Shown here piece after piece: positions 1 to 8,365 of a stretch of 12,126 nt of DNA (its first letter is position 1; each line of letters starts with the position of its first letter). The notes beneath the pieces are model-generated. The model was given only the letters and a program-made list of their open reading frames with translations, was not told the DNA's origin and ran no database searches. The stretch is from Parvularia atlantis (taxonomy: Eukaryota > Opisthokonta > Rotosphaerida). Location: assembly GCA_943704415.1 (NCBI GenBank), contig CALSCO010002399.1:1-12126 (forward strand), in the 5' to 3' direction. A program made the translations under genes and the position numbers.

Positions 1-63
1 GGGGGGGCCATGCCGCCCATCGCCACCGCCTCACACGCGTCCGTGCGTGCGCGTGGCGCACAG
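1..63 (+). other. 3' end of an intron of the methionyl-tRNA synthetase gene
   Basis: The sequence before the first recognisable MetRS codons ends in GCGCACAG and contains a CTCAC branch-like motif near 31-35. The reading frame requires that the G of a GAG codon comes from an upstream exon, so the first exon in the window starts at 64 in phase 1. The donor site lies outside the window. Confidence 0.75.
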
Positions 64-367
64 AGTACCTCAACTACGAGGACGGCAAGTTCTCCAAGTC
101 GCGCGGCGTGGGCGTGTTTGGTAACAACGTGATGGACACGGGCCTGCCGGTGGCCGTGTGGCGCTACTACTTGCTGGCTAACCGGCCCGAAAGTGCGTCG
201 ACGCGTTGTGTGCGCGCGGGCTTACGCCGTTCGCCGCAGCCAAGGACTCTCAGTTCACCTGGGCGGATTTTGTCACGCGCAACAACGCCGAGCTCGTTGC
301 GAACCTGGGCAACTTTGTCAACCGGTCGCTCAAGGTGCGCGCCCGGCGCATGTGCGCGAGCGGTGCT

Positions 368-430
<63 letters not shown>

Positions 431-1135
431 GCGCGCTGCAGTTCCTCAAGAGCAAGTTTGGCGGCACCATCCCCGAGGTGACGCTGACCGCGTCTGATGA
501 GGCGTTTGTAGGCGAGGTCACCGCCAAGCTGCGCGCGTACATCGACGCGCTCGAGGCCGTGCGGCTGCGCGAGGGCCTCAACCTGGCGATGGAAGTGTCG
601 CGCATGGGCAACGAGTACCTCGCGGGCAACAAGGTGCGCGCGTGCAGCCGCTGTGCCGCAGCGACTGACGCGCTTACGGCGCTGCGCAGCTCGACAACGC
701 GCTGTTCGAGTCGGATCGGGCGCGGTGCGGCACGATCATCGCGGTGGCGGTCAACGTCACGTACGTGCTCGCGTCGCTCCTGCACCCGTACATGCCGAGC
801 GCGTCGGACGCGATCTTGCGGCAGCTGCACGCGCCCGTGCGTCGCTGCTTGCGCAGCAGGGCTTAGACTGTTGACCGCGCCCGCTGCAAACGCAGCTGCG
901 GCGCATCCCGGGCGAATTCATGCTCGATCTGCTGCCGGGCCACACGATCGCCGAGGTCGAGCACCTGTTTGCGCGGATCGACGACAGCGAGGCCGAGCGG
1001 TACCGCAAGATGTACGCCGGCAAGCAAGACGGCATGCCCGGAGAGCCTGCGGCCGCGGCGGATGCGGCCGCGAGCAAGCGCAAGCACAAGAGCGCGGCCA
1101 AGCCTGCGACGCCCGGCGTCGCACCATCCAAATAA
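64..1135 (+). CDS. MARS1: Methionyl-tRNA synthetase, cytosolic type, C-terminal part (5' partial)
   Basis: The enzyme attaches methionine to tRNA-Met using ATP, in the cytosol. Exons are 64-192, 240-334, 442-633, 690-836 and 896-1135, giving 266 complete residues and a TAA stop. The first exon carries [20 protein letters not shown], which includes the class I signature KFSKS (87-101, the KMSKS loop). Next come the conserved [11 protein letters not shown] and [15 protein letters not shown] blocks of the anticodon-binding helical domain, then [15 protein letters not shown] and LLHPYMPS, then [16 protein letters not shown]. These are in the order seen in eukaryotic cytosolic MetRS. The protein ends in a short Ala- and Lys-rich tail, with no WHEP or EMAP-like domain. 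The HIGH motif and Rossmann core are missing because they lie upstream of the window. Donors are all GTGCG. The 335-441 intron holds a large AC/GC microsatellite. The gene faces the hexosaminidase gene tail to tail. Confidence 0.95.
369..436 (+). repeat. (AC)24(GC)10 compound microsatellite inside a MetRS intron
   Basis: AC repeats run from 369 to 416 and GC repeats from 417 to 436 without interruption, giving 68 bp of strictly alternating purine-pyrimidine. The tract starts at the branch-point motif CTGAC (366-370) and stops five bases before exon 3. It accounts for most of this intron's 107 nt; without it the intron would be 39 nt. Such sequence is a classic Z-DNA former and is prone to slippage. 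Confidence 0.97.
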
Positions 1136-1226
1136 TGCTTCTGTCTGTCTGAGACAGACTTGGGCATGAACGCACACACAGACAGAATGCGCGCAACAGA
1201 ACACAGCGCGCTGCAAGGAAGGTGTA
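1136..1226. other. Convergent intergenic spacer with a 7-bp stem hairpin
   Basis: These 91 bp separate the stops of two convergent genes and must hold both 3' UTRs and cleavage sites. GTCTGTC (1143-1149), loop TGA and GACAGAC (1153-1159) form a perfect inverted repeat. A competing 10-bp pairing exists between 1139-1148 and 1178-1187. There is no AATAAA. Whether the structure acts in 3'-end formation is inference. Confidence 0.6.
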
Positions 1227-3292
1227 TCAGGCGACGCACGGCGGGCCTGGGAAGATCGGGCTGACGGCGATGCCGCGCGCGCTCATGTGGCAGTGCACAC
1301 GGCGCAGGCGCGGCTCAGCGGCGAGCGCAAAACGGACGTTCTGCGGCGACCAGAGACGCTCGGCCACGGCCGAGGCGCGCGGCCAGACGCGCTCGTCGAT
1401 CACCTTGTCATCGATCTGCGCGGTGCGGCGGTGAGCAGCAGCCGCCTGCTGCCCCATGGGCGCACCTGCTCGCCCCACATGGTCACCTCGCCGCCGAGCA
1501 CGAGCGCCTGCTCCTCGGGCGTCATGTCGTCCGAGAAGGGCTCGTTCTCGTACATGTCCTTCCACGTGTCAAGCCTGCAACCGCGTGCGCGCGTTGGCGA
1601 TGAACCGTCGCGCGCGCGTGCTCGCACCACATGTAGTTGTCGCGGCCGGCGTCACCCAGCGGGTTCTGCCTATGTGACACGCGGCACGGTCAGACGCGCC
1701 GTCCGTCTGTTGTGCGCTTGCTGGTGCGCACCGGTCCAGGTACCAGCCGGCCGAGAGCAGCGCAGGGTAGCCGCCGCGGACGACGTCGGCCAGGTACGCC
1801 GGGTTCTTCCAGACCTGGATCACGCCGTCGCGCGGCGGGTCGAGGCCGTCGGTGAAAACCTCCTCCCAACACACGCTGCGCTTGCCCGCGCGCTTGATAA
1901 TGTCGAGCAGGCGCAGCCAGTAGCGGCGGAAGAGCTCGCGCAGGTCAATGCCCTCCTGGCGGGCGTACTCGCGGATGGACGCATCGGCGGCCCAGCAGGC
2001 GTAGTTGAGCTCGTCGCCGCCAATGTGGATGAAGGCGTCGCCAAAGACCGGCGCCATCTCAAAGAAGAGCTTCTCGACAAAGTCGTACGTCTCGTTCTTG
2101 ACCGGGTTGAGCGCCGCGTTGAACGAGGACAGGGCGTCCTGGACGGGGCACTTGGCCATGATCTCCGGGTAGCCGAGACCCCACGAGCGCGTGTGGCCTT
2201 TGTACGCGCGTGGGCCGGGTCAGCAGGGGTCGGCGCGGGTCGGCTGCGCGCACCGGGCGAGTCGATCTCGGGCAGGACGCGCACGCCGCGGTACAGCGCG
2301 TACTCCTGCAGCTCGCGCACATCCTGCTGCGTGTACAGGTAGCGGCCCTCGCCGTAGGCGCCCTTGGCCGAGAGCAGCGGGTGCACATTCGAGACGAGCG
2401 GGAAGGCCTCGGCGTCGCTGCGCGGGCGGCGGGTGTAAGCCACGACGCGGCGCGGCGCGGATGGTGCCGCGACGCACACAATGTGCCAGTGGAAGACGTT
2501 GAGCTTGTTGTACGCGAGCGCGTCGATCGTGCGCCGGAGCGTGTCGAGGCTGAGATAGTGGCGCGACGTGTCCACGAGCAGGCCGCGCCATGGGAAGCGT
2601 GGCACGTCGTCGACGGTGACGGGCGCGAGGGGGATCTCGTACGCGCCCGCGTCCTCGCTGTACACGACCAGCTGCGAGAACGTCTCGAGACCGTGCAGCG
2701 CGCCGAAGACGGTGCGGGCGTTGAGGCGCGCGGTGTTGTCTGCCGATCCTGTTCAGCGTCGCGGCGCGCGGTCTGGGCGGGTGTGTGCGCACGCGCACCG
2801 GCCACCGTGAGCGTGTACGACTCGTCTGTGCCCAGCTCGAGCGTCTCCGTCACGTCCTCGACCGTCACCAGCAGCGTGCCCACGGCGACGTCCGCGGCCG
2901 CACGGCGCGCGTCGGCAGCGGCCGTCGGGAAGCGCGGGAAGCACAGCGCGCGGTAGCGCACGACGGCCTGCTGCAGGATGTCTGCGCGATGTGGCGTGCG
3001 GGTGTGAGCAGCTGCATGCGCGAAGGGGGGAGGGGGGAGAGGGCCGCACCGCTATCGCCCGCGCGCCCGTCGAGCACGAACGCAAAGGCCGCGGCGTTGA
3101 CGGCGAGCGTCGAGTTGCCCTTTGCACGAGTGTCAGCCGGGCTGCGCGCGGCTGTCACGCGGCCAAGCGCACCCGCTCGACGGCGCGCGGCTGCGGCCAC
3201 AGCGTGCCCATGCCCGCGTGCGCGCCCGGCAGCGACAAGGCGACGGCGGCCGCGACGACCAGCAACAGCCGCCCCACACTGCGATGATACAT
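1227..3292 (-). CDS. HEX: Beta-hexosaminidase, GH20 family, secreted/lysosomal
   Basis: The enzyme removes terminal GlcNAc/GalNAc from glycans by substrate-assisted catalysis in the lysosome/vacuole or outside the cell. Exons (reverse strand): 3292-3173, 3119-3050, 2981-2799, 2748-2478, 2417-2254, 2197-1732, 1669-1628, 1574-1466, 1415-1227; 537 aa, close to human HEXA/HEXB. Residues 1-26 are a signal peptide with cleavage after AHA. LWPQP and LNARTVFGALHGLETFSQLV mark the N-terminal GH20b domain. The catalytic barrel shows LLVDTSRHYL, HWHIVD, PEIDSPGHTRSWG, FIHIGGDEL (catalytic Asp331-Glu332; DNA 2010-2021), WYLD and WGEQ, so the known active-site residues appear intact. The tail (WPRASAVAERLW, ARGIAVSPIFPG) matches the family. 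Exon 7 has two donors 3 bp apart. The short exon 1 (40 codons) was chosen because it supplies both the signal peptide and the LWPQP motif. Subunit type (A or B) cannot be assigned. Confidence 0.95.
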
Positions 3293-3336
3293 GCGTCCTG
3301 CTGGTGGTTGACTTGCAAGTGCACTCACCGTGACAG
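3293..3336. promoter_or_regulatory. 44-bp divergent promoter shared by hexosaminidase and tropomodulin-like genes
   Basis: Only 44 bp separate the two start codons, so both promoters and 5' UTRs must overlap here or reach into the coding regions. The centre holds a perfect 10-bp palindrome ACTTGCAAGT (3311-3320) overlapping an 8-bp one, AGTGCACT (3318-3325). No TATA box is visible. A two-fold symmetric site could serve both directions; that role is inference. The start codons rest on good protein models, so the spacing is reliable unless 5'-UTR exons lie inside the neighbouring genes. Confidence 0.55.
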
Positions 3337-4819
3337 ATGGCTGCTAAATTTGCGTCGGTCGCGGCGCGCCTGGAGGCGGTCGAGGCCAAGCTGCGGGGCG
3401 CGCCCGCGCCGTCCGGCGCGCCGCCCGCGGACGACCTCGAGGCGCAGGTGGCGCGCATCGAGCGGCTGTCGCTGTCACTCGTGCAGGGCGCGGCCACCGG
3501 CCGGCTCGCCGCCGTGCTTCACCGCATCGTCGCGGTCAACAAGGGCCTGGGCGGCAGCGGCGGTGTGGCGACGCCGTGCGTGTGCTGCTGCTGAGCGTGC
3601 GTTGCACGTCTGACGCGCGCTGCGGTGCGCAGTGCCGCGGGCGCGGACCTCGCCGCGCTTGTCGCCACGCTCGAGCAGGCCGTCAGCTCGATCGGCACCG
3701 CCCTCGGCGCTGCTCCGGCCGCTGCTGCTGCGTCTGTGGCCGCTGCTCCTGCGTCTGTGGCCGCTGCTCCTGCGCTTACGCCCGCCCCGACGCCCGCCCC
3801 GACGCCCGCCCCGACGCCTGCGGCCGCAGCGGCGTCGCCCGCCAAGCCGGCTGCGGTGACGACGGCCGTCGTGGGCGACAAGGCACGGCTCGTTGGCAAT
3901 AGCAGCGCGGTATTCGCGCGCTGACAGGTGACGGGTGTTGGCGCAGGTCGTGCCCGTGTCGTCGCAGCCGGCTGTGACGTCCGAGGGCCTGCGCAGCAAC
4001 CCTAAGCTGGACGAGCTGCGCCAGACGATCGAGCGCGTGAAGAAGAACGACGCGTCGCTCAAGGAGATCAACCTGAACAACAACGACGCGTGCACGCCGG
4101 CGCACGGCCTCGCCATGGCCGAGGCGCTCGAGGGCAACACGCACCTCAAGAGCCTGCAGATGGTCAATTGCAAGCTGACGACGCCGGTGGCCGAGGCGTT
4201 TGCGCGGTGAGTGTCGCTGTGCCCCTGCCCTGCGCGCCCCCGCGCGCCCGGCTGACGTGCCGCGCGCGCGCGGCTCAGCGTTCTGCGCACCAACAAGACA
4301 CTCGAGGCGCTCAACCTCGAGTCAAATGACTTTACAGGCCCTGGCGTCAAGGTGCGCGCCCGGAGCGCCGTGCCGCGTGTCTCACGCCGTTTGTGCGCGC
4401 GCCAGGCCATCGCCGAGGCCCTCGCAGTGAACGACACGCTCGTCGAGCTCAAGCTGACCAACCAGGTGCGACGTCAAGGCGCGCCACGGCAACGGTGCTG
4501 ACGCCGCGCCAACAGCGCTCGCTCACGGGCACGGACGCCGAGCGCCAGCTGGCCATCGCCTTCGAGACCAACATGGTGTGGCGGTGCTCCCCCGCTGGTG
4601 CGGCGGCGTGCCGACGCGGGGGCCGCGCGCGCAGACGGTCACCAAGTTTGTGCTGCCGATCAAGGACCCGGGCTCGCGCAACGCGATTGACCGCGCGATG
4701 AGCCGCAATGCCGAGATCGGTGCGCACCGCGGCCACGTGCACGTTGCGCACGCTCGCCGCTCACCGCGCGCGCGACCCGCCCGGCAGCGCGCAAGAAGAA
4801 GCTCGCGCTGAAGAAATGA
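3337..4819 (+). CDS. Tropomodulin-type leucine-rich repeat protein with coiled-coil N-terminus
   Basis: Exons: 3337-3575, 3633-3891, 3947-4206, 4279-4351, 4406-4465, 4516-4575, 4635-4719, 4788-4819; 355 aa. From about residue 184 the protein follows the tropomodulin C-terminal LRR domain, which caps actin pointed ends: ASLKEINLNNNDA, ALEGNTHLKSLQM, VLRTNKTLEALNLESNDFTG, ALAVNDTLVELKLTNQR, AFETNMTVTKFVLPI, and a basic end ARKKKLALKK. The N-terminus differs from animal tropomodulin. Residues 1-80 form a heptad-like helix (ARLEAVEAKL, VARIERLSLSLV), followed by an Ala/Pro-rich linker; the helix loosely recalls the start of cyclase-associated protein, but I cannot establish that. The second intron is the weakest call: donor GTTGGC at 3892, or GTATTC at 3910, which would add 6 residues; both keep the frame. 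Actin binding is inferred from the family. Confidence 0.87.
3729..3813 (+). repeat. Coding tandem repeats in the Ala/Pro linker
   Basis: Two identical 21-bp units (3729-3749, 3750-3770) encode ASVAAAP-type heptapeptides. Three identical 12-bp units (3778-3789, 3790-3801, 3802-3813) encode TPAP, with a fourth degenerate copy after them. Both unit lengths are multiples of three, so copy-number change keeps the frame. They form the flexible linker of the tropomodulin-like protein. Confidence 0.9.
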
Positions 4820-4876
4820 AGGCGACTGCGCGGCACGGTGATGACCGTTGTTTGTTGTTTTTCAAGCCTAGTTTCC
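4820..4876 (+). other. 57-bp spacer between tropomodulin-like and transporter genes
   Basis: The spacer contains a T/G-rich stretch (4848-4863, GTTGTTTGTTGTTTTT) that stands out from the GC-rich surroundings. It may be the downstream GU-rich element of the upstream gene's cleavage site or part of the transporter promoter. An ATG at 4841 is in frame with the transporter start at 4877 and would add 12 residues. Confidence 0.5.
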
Positions 4877-7203
4877 ATGGCGCCCGCACTGTTGCTCAAC
4901 TTGCGGGGTGCGCCCGCCTGGCAATGCCACGCGCTCGCACGCTCAGCGCCGGGAGCGCGCGCGCGCGCGCCCGCCAGGCCTGCGATGGGTGCTGCTGGCT
5001 GCCTGCAGCACGTCGCTGCTGGGCGGCTACAACGGCGGCGTGATCGCCGGCGCGCTGCTGTACATCGTGCCCGAGTTTGACCTCGAGGACCGCCCGAGCC
5101 TCGAGGGCCTGATCTCGTCCATCGCCGTCCTCGGCACCATGCTCGGCATCGCCCTCGCCTTTCCCAGCCTCGGGCGCAAGCTGCCGCTGACGGGCGCGGC
5201 CGCGATCTACCTCGTTGGTGCGCGAGGACGCGGGCGCGCTCTGGGAGCTGACGCTCCGCCCGTTGCTGGTCGCGCCGTGCACAGGCGGCGCGCTAATGTT
5301 CTGGTCGCCCAACATCGGCGTGCTCATCGCCGGCCGCTTCCTCGTCGGCTTCTCGGGCGGCGTGGCGGCGGTGAACGGTGCGTGTGTGCGCCGCACTGCC
5401 GCATGTGCTGACGCGCGAGAGTGCGCAGTGCCGCTGTACACGGCCGAGTGCGCGCCCACACACCTGCGCGGCTGGGTCGGCGCGGCATCGTACGTGTTCA
5501 CGGTGCTGGGCGTGCTGACGGCGTACCTGGTCAACTTTGGCGTATCGCTGGCGACGGCGCCCGAGTGGTGCGCGCTGCCGCCGCCGTTCTCGATGCCGGT
5601 CGCGTGCTCACCGCGCCGGCGCAGGCGCTTCATGGTCGGCGCGGTCGTCTTCCCCGCGCTGTTCATGCTCGTGGCAGTGATCATCCTGCCCGAGAGCCCG
5701 CGCTACCTGATCGAGCACATGCGCTTCGCCGACGCGCGGCGCATCCTGCAGAAGTTGCGGCGGAGCAAGGACGTGGAGGAGGAGGTGCGCGGGCGCTGCG
5801 GCAGCACGTAGGTCGCCCGCTCAGGCGCACCCGCCTCGACAGTTCACGGCCATCGTCAACGGCATCTTCCCGCCGGTCGCGCACGCCGACGCAGCCGTGA
5901 CAAACACCACAGTCGCGGCGGGCGGCCTGACGAGCTCAGCCGCGTCGTCGATCGTCAACGAGGTCTTGAGTGAGGGGCTCGACGAGGCGCCGCAAAAAGA
6001 CGCAAGCAGCAGCTCCGGCAGCGGTGAAAAGGCACCGCTGCTGCTGCCGGCAGGCCTGACGCACGAGGCGGTGCAGCGGCAACCGAAGCAGGTGCGCGCG
6101 CTGTGGCGGCGGCAGTGTGCGCTGAGGCCGCACGGGGCCGCAGGAGTCGTACGTGGAGAACCTGCGCGCGCTCGTGCGCGACCCGGTGTCACTGCGTGCG
6201 CTGTGGATCTGCATCGCGCTCGAGTTCTTCCAGCAGTGGAGCGGCATCCAGGCCGTGATCATCTACACGCCACAGCTGGTGCCGCGTCCCGCCCGCGCGT
6301 GGCGCTCGCTGCGCGCGTGGCTGAGGCCGGCGTGTGCGCGCCCCCGCCGCAGCTGGAGGATTCTGGCGTGAGCATCATATTCGAGCCGTGGGGCCTCTCG
6401 TCCGACTCGTCGGCCCTGCTCGCGACGACATTTGTCTACTGCGCCAAGGCACGTCGCGGCGGTCGTGCGGTTGTGGGGCGCGTGCTCACGCCACGCAGAT
6501 CCCGTTCCTGCTGCTGGGCATGCACTACATCGACATCATCGGGCGGCGCACGATCCTGCTGCTCACGCTACCCATCATGGTGCTCTCGCTCCTCGGCGTC
6601 GCGTGCTCGTTCCTCGCACCCGAGGGCAGCACCCTCGCCGCCGTACTCGCGCTGGTCGCCGTGCTCACCTTTGGCTGCGCCTACTCGCCCGGGCTGGGCT
6701 CGATCCCCGCTGGTGCGCACGCACACGCGCGCACGCATTTGCATGCTCGGCTCACCCCGCGGCCCCGCACACGCCCCCAGTCATCGAGAGCGAGATCTTC
6801 CCGCCGGCGCACCGCGCGCTCGGGCTGAGCATCACGTCGTTCTGCGGCAGGTGCGCCGCTGCGCTCTTCGTTCAGCGCGCGCGCGTGCGGGCTGATCCGG
6901 TCGCGCAGCCTCTTCAACATCTTTGTCGTGCAGAGCTTCCCGTCCATGCGCGACGGCATCGGCTACGACGGCACGTTTTTCCTCTTCGCGGGCGTCTCGT
7001 TTGGCGCGCTCGTCTTCGTGTACATGCTCATCCCCGGTGCGCACTGGGCGGCCGCCGTGCCGCCGTGTCGTGTGCGCTCTGATCGCCGCACCCGCGCAGA
7101 GACGAAGCAGACGCAGCTCGAGCACACGCACGAGAAGCTGCTGCGGCCCGCGAGCGCCACCGCGAGCGCCACCGCGAGCGCCACCACGAGCGCCACCGCG
7201 TGA
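4877..7203 (+). CDS. MFS sugar transporter, monosaccharide-sensing / tonoplast monosaccharide transporter type
   Basis: Exons: 4877-4907, 4978-5217, 5285-5377, 5429-5567, 5625-5784, 5843-6091, 6144-6278, 6353-6448, 6499-6712, 6781-6850, 6909-7036, 7100-7203; 552 aa, 12 membrane helices expected. TM1 reads CSTSLLGGYNGGVIAGAL. Sugar-porter hallmarks follow: GRK after TM2, MFWSPNIGVLIAGRFLVGFSGG and VPLYTAECAPTHLRGW in TM4-5, PESPRYL at residues 190-196, FFQQWSGIQAVIIYTPQL in TM7, DIIGRRT, SEIFPPAHRALGLSI in TM10, and PETK at 518-521 after TM12. Order and wording best match plant MSSP/TMT proteins, proton-coupled vacuolar hexose importers. Those have a central loop of about 300 residues; here it is about 85, Ser-rich, and contains EKAPLL (6026-6043), an acidic dileucine sorting motif of the kind that directs proteins to the vacuole. 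Intron 8 is GC-AG. The substrate is not determined by sequence. An in-frame ATG at 4841 is an alternative start. Confidence 0.93.
6449..6498 (+). other. Likely GC-AG intron in the transporter gene
   Basis: The conserved join YCAK|IPFLLLGMHYID needs an intron from 6449 to 6498. It starts AAG|GCACGT and ends CGCAG, has a CTCAC branch motif, and is 50 nt, typical for this window. No GT donor nearby restores the frame except one that would leave an intron of only about 29 nt and insert a basic stretch (ARRGGRA) into the protein. Confidence 0.7.
7150..7197 (+). repeat. Four 12-bp tandem units encoding (A/T)SAT at the transporter C-terminus
   Basis: Units at 7150-7161, 7162-7173 and 7174-7185 are identical (GCGAGCGCCACC); the fourth, 7186-7197, differs at two bases. 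They encode a Ser/Thr/Ala tail just before the stop codon and so lie in the cytosolic C-terminus. Confidence 0.93.
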
Positions 7204-7230
7204 ACCATGCACACCGCCGCTGTCATTGGA

Positions 7231-7236
7231 TATATA
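7231..7236 (+). promoter_or_regulatory. TATA-like element upstream of the SNAP-25 gene
   Basis: TATATA lies 31 bp before the ATG at 7267 in a 63-bp spacer (7204-7266). It is the most AT-rich spot in that spacer. If used at normal TATA spacing, transcription would start almost at the ATG, giving a nearly absent 5' UTR. It could instead belong to the 3' processing region of the transporter. Confidence 0.4.
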
Positions 7237-7266
7237 GCTGCAGTCTGTACCTAACCACCCGTCGTC

Positions 7267-8365
7267 ATGGCTTCCCGCAAACCGCGTGCGGCCGCGCGCG
7301 ACGATGAGCCCGAGGAGGAGACCACGGAGCAGATCATGCGCAAGGCGGACGGGGTGTGTTGCACGTGCGTGCGGTGCGTCACGGGATCTGACGGGGCGGG
7401 GTGCGCGCGCTGCAGGTGATGGACGAGAGCGTGTCGGCGTCACGCCGGATCGTGGCGATGGCCGAGGAGACGCGCACGAGCGGCGCCAAGACGCTCGAGA
7501 TGCTGGACGAGCAAGGGCGTGCGTGTGCCGTGTGCGCCGTGTGCGCGGGGTGGCGTGCGGCGCTCACGGCATCCCCGTGCCGCCGCCGGCACGCAGAGAC
7601 GCTCAACCGGGTCGAGAACGCGGGCGACAAGATCGACAAGAACCTGGCTGAGGCCAACAAGCAGCTGTCGACACTGGAGCGGTGGTGCTGCGGTTGCTGC
7701 GCGGGGCGCGAGCCGGAGGACATTGTGATGGAGGTGCGCGGCCGCGACGTCCGCCCGCGCGCGGCGCTCGCTGACGAGACACCGCGACCGGCGCAATGCG
7801 GCAGGTGCCCAAGTACACGTCCAAGGGCAAGCCGAACCCAAACACGCGTCAGCCGCAGGCCGCGAGCAAGATGGAGGACCGGGGGCGCAAGCAGGGCGGT
7901 GCGCGCGCGTTGCGGCACGTGCGGCGCTCGCTCTGACGTATACGCACACGTCGCACGCCACGTAGGCAAGGGCACGCGTCACGCCGGGGACGACGACGAC
8001 GACGACGACAAGGACGGCCGCGGCGGCAAGGGCGGCCGGGGCGGGCGGATCATGAAGGACGACGCGCGCGAGGTGCGGCTCCTGCTGCGCGCGCGCCCTA
8101 CCGACTGACGCGAGCGAGCAGGACGAGCTCGAGAGCAACCTCGACGTCGTGAGCGACATCCTGGGCGACCTCAAGGCGCAGGCGCACCAGATGGGCGCCA
8201 CGGTCGACGCGCAGAACGAGCAGATCTCGTGCGCGCGCCGCTCGATCTCGCCTCTGATCGCTCACACGCCCGGCACACCTGCACAGACGCCTGTCCGCCA
8301 ACACAGACCGCACGCTCGCGCACACCAAGCAGGCCAACAAGCGCACCGAGAAGCTGCTGTCGTGA
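7267..8365 (+). CDS. SNAP25: Qbc-SNARE of the SNAP-25 family
   Basis: The protein supplies two helices to the four-helix SNARE bundle that fuses vesicles with the plasma membrane. Exons: 7267-7353, 7416-7518, 7597-7733, 7805-7898, 7966-8072, 8122-8228, 8287-8365; 237 aa versus about 206 in animals. The Qb motif spans about residues 20-92 with SASRRIVAMAEE and MLDEQGQTLNRVE; Gln62 is the zero-layer residue. RWCCGCC (92-98) is a cysteine cluster at the position where SNAP-25 is palmitoylated for membrane attachment. The Qc motif (about 172-237) reads DAREDELESNLDVVSDILGDL and VDAQNEQISRLSANTD, with zero-layer Gln207. The linker (110-171) is longer than usual and holds seven consecutive Asp (149-155) followed by a KGGRGGR-type Gly/Arg/Lys stretch. 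The exon 5 acceptor is TAG rather than CAG. Five of six donors are GTGCG. Confidence 0.94.

Noticed and set aside
330-830. Minus-strand frames encoding Cys-Val repeats from the AC/GC tract.
   Set aside because: Simple translation of a dinucleotide repeat inside an intron; no family similarity.
478-1152. Long plus-strand frame of 224 codons over the MetRS C-terminus.
   Set aside because: It follows exon 3 and then runs through introns in wrong frames, becoming Arg/Cys-rich. The conserved MetRS blocks lie in different frames joined by introns.
4877-7203. Interpretation of the interrupted transporter (and other genes) as frameshifted pseudogenes.
   Set aside because: Every interruption has a donor, branch motif and AG at typical intron size, exon sums are multiples of three and conserved motifs are intact.
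6832-7443. 203-codon minus-strand frame opposite the end of the transporter and start of the SNAP-25 gene.
   Set aside because: Antisense of two well-supported genes; low-complexity composition only.
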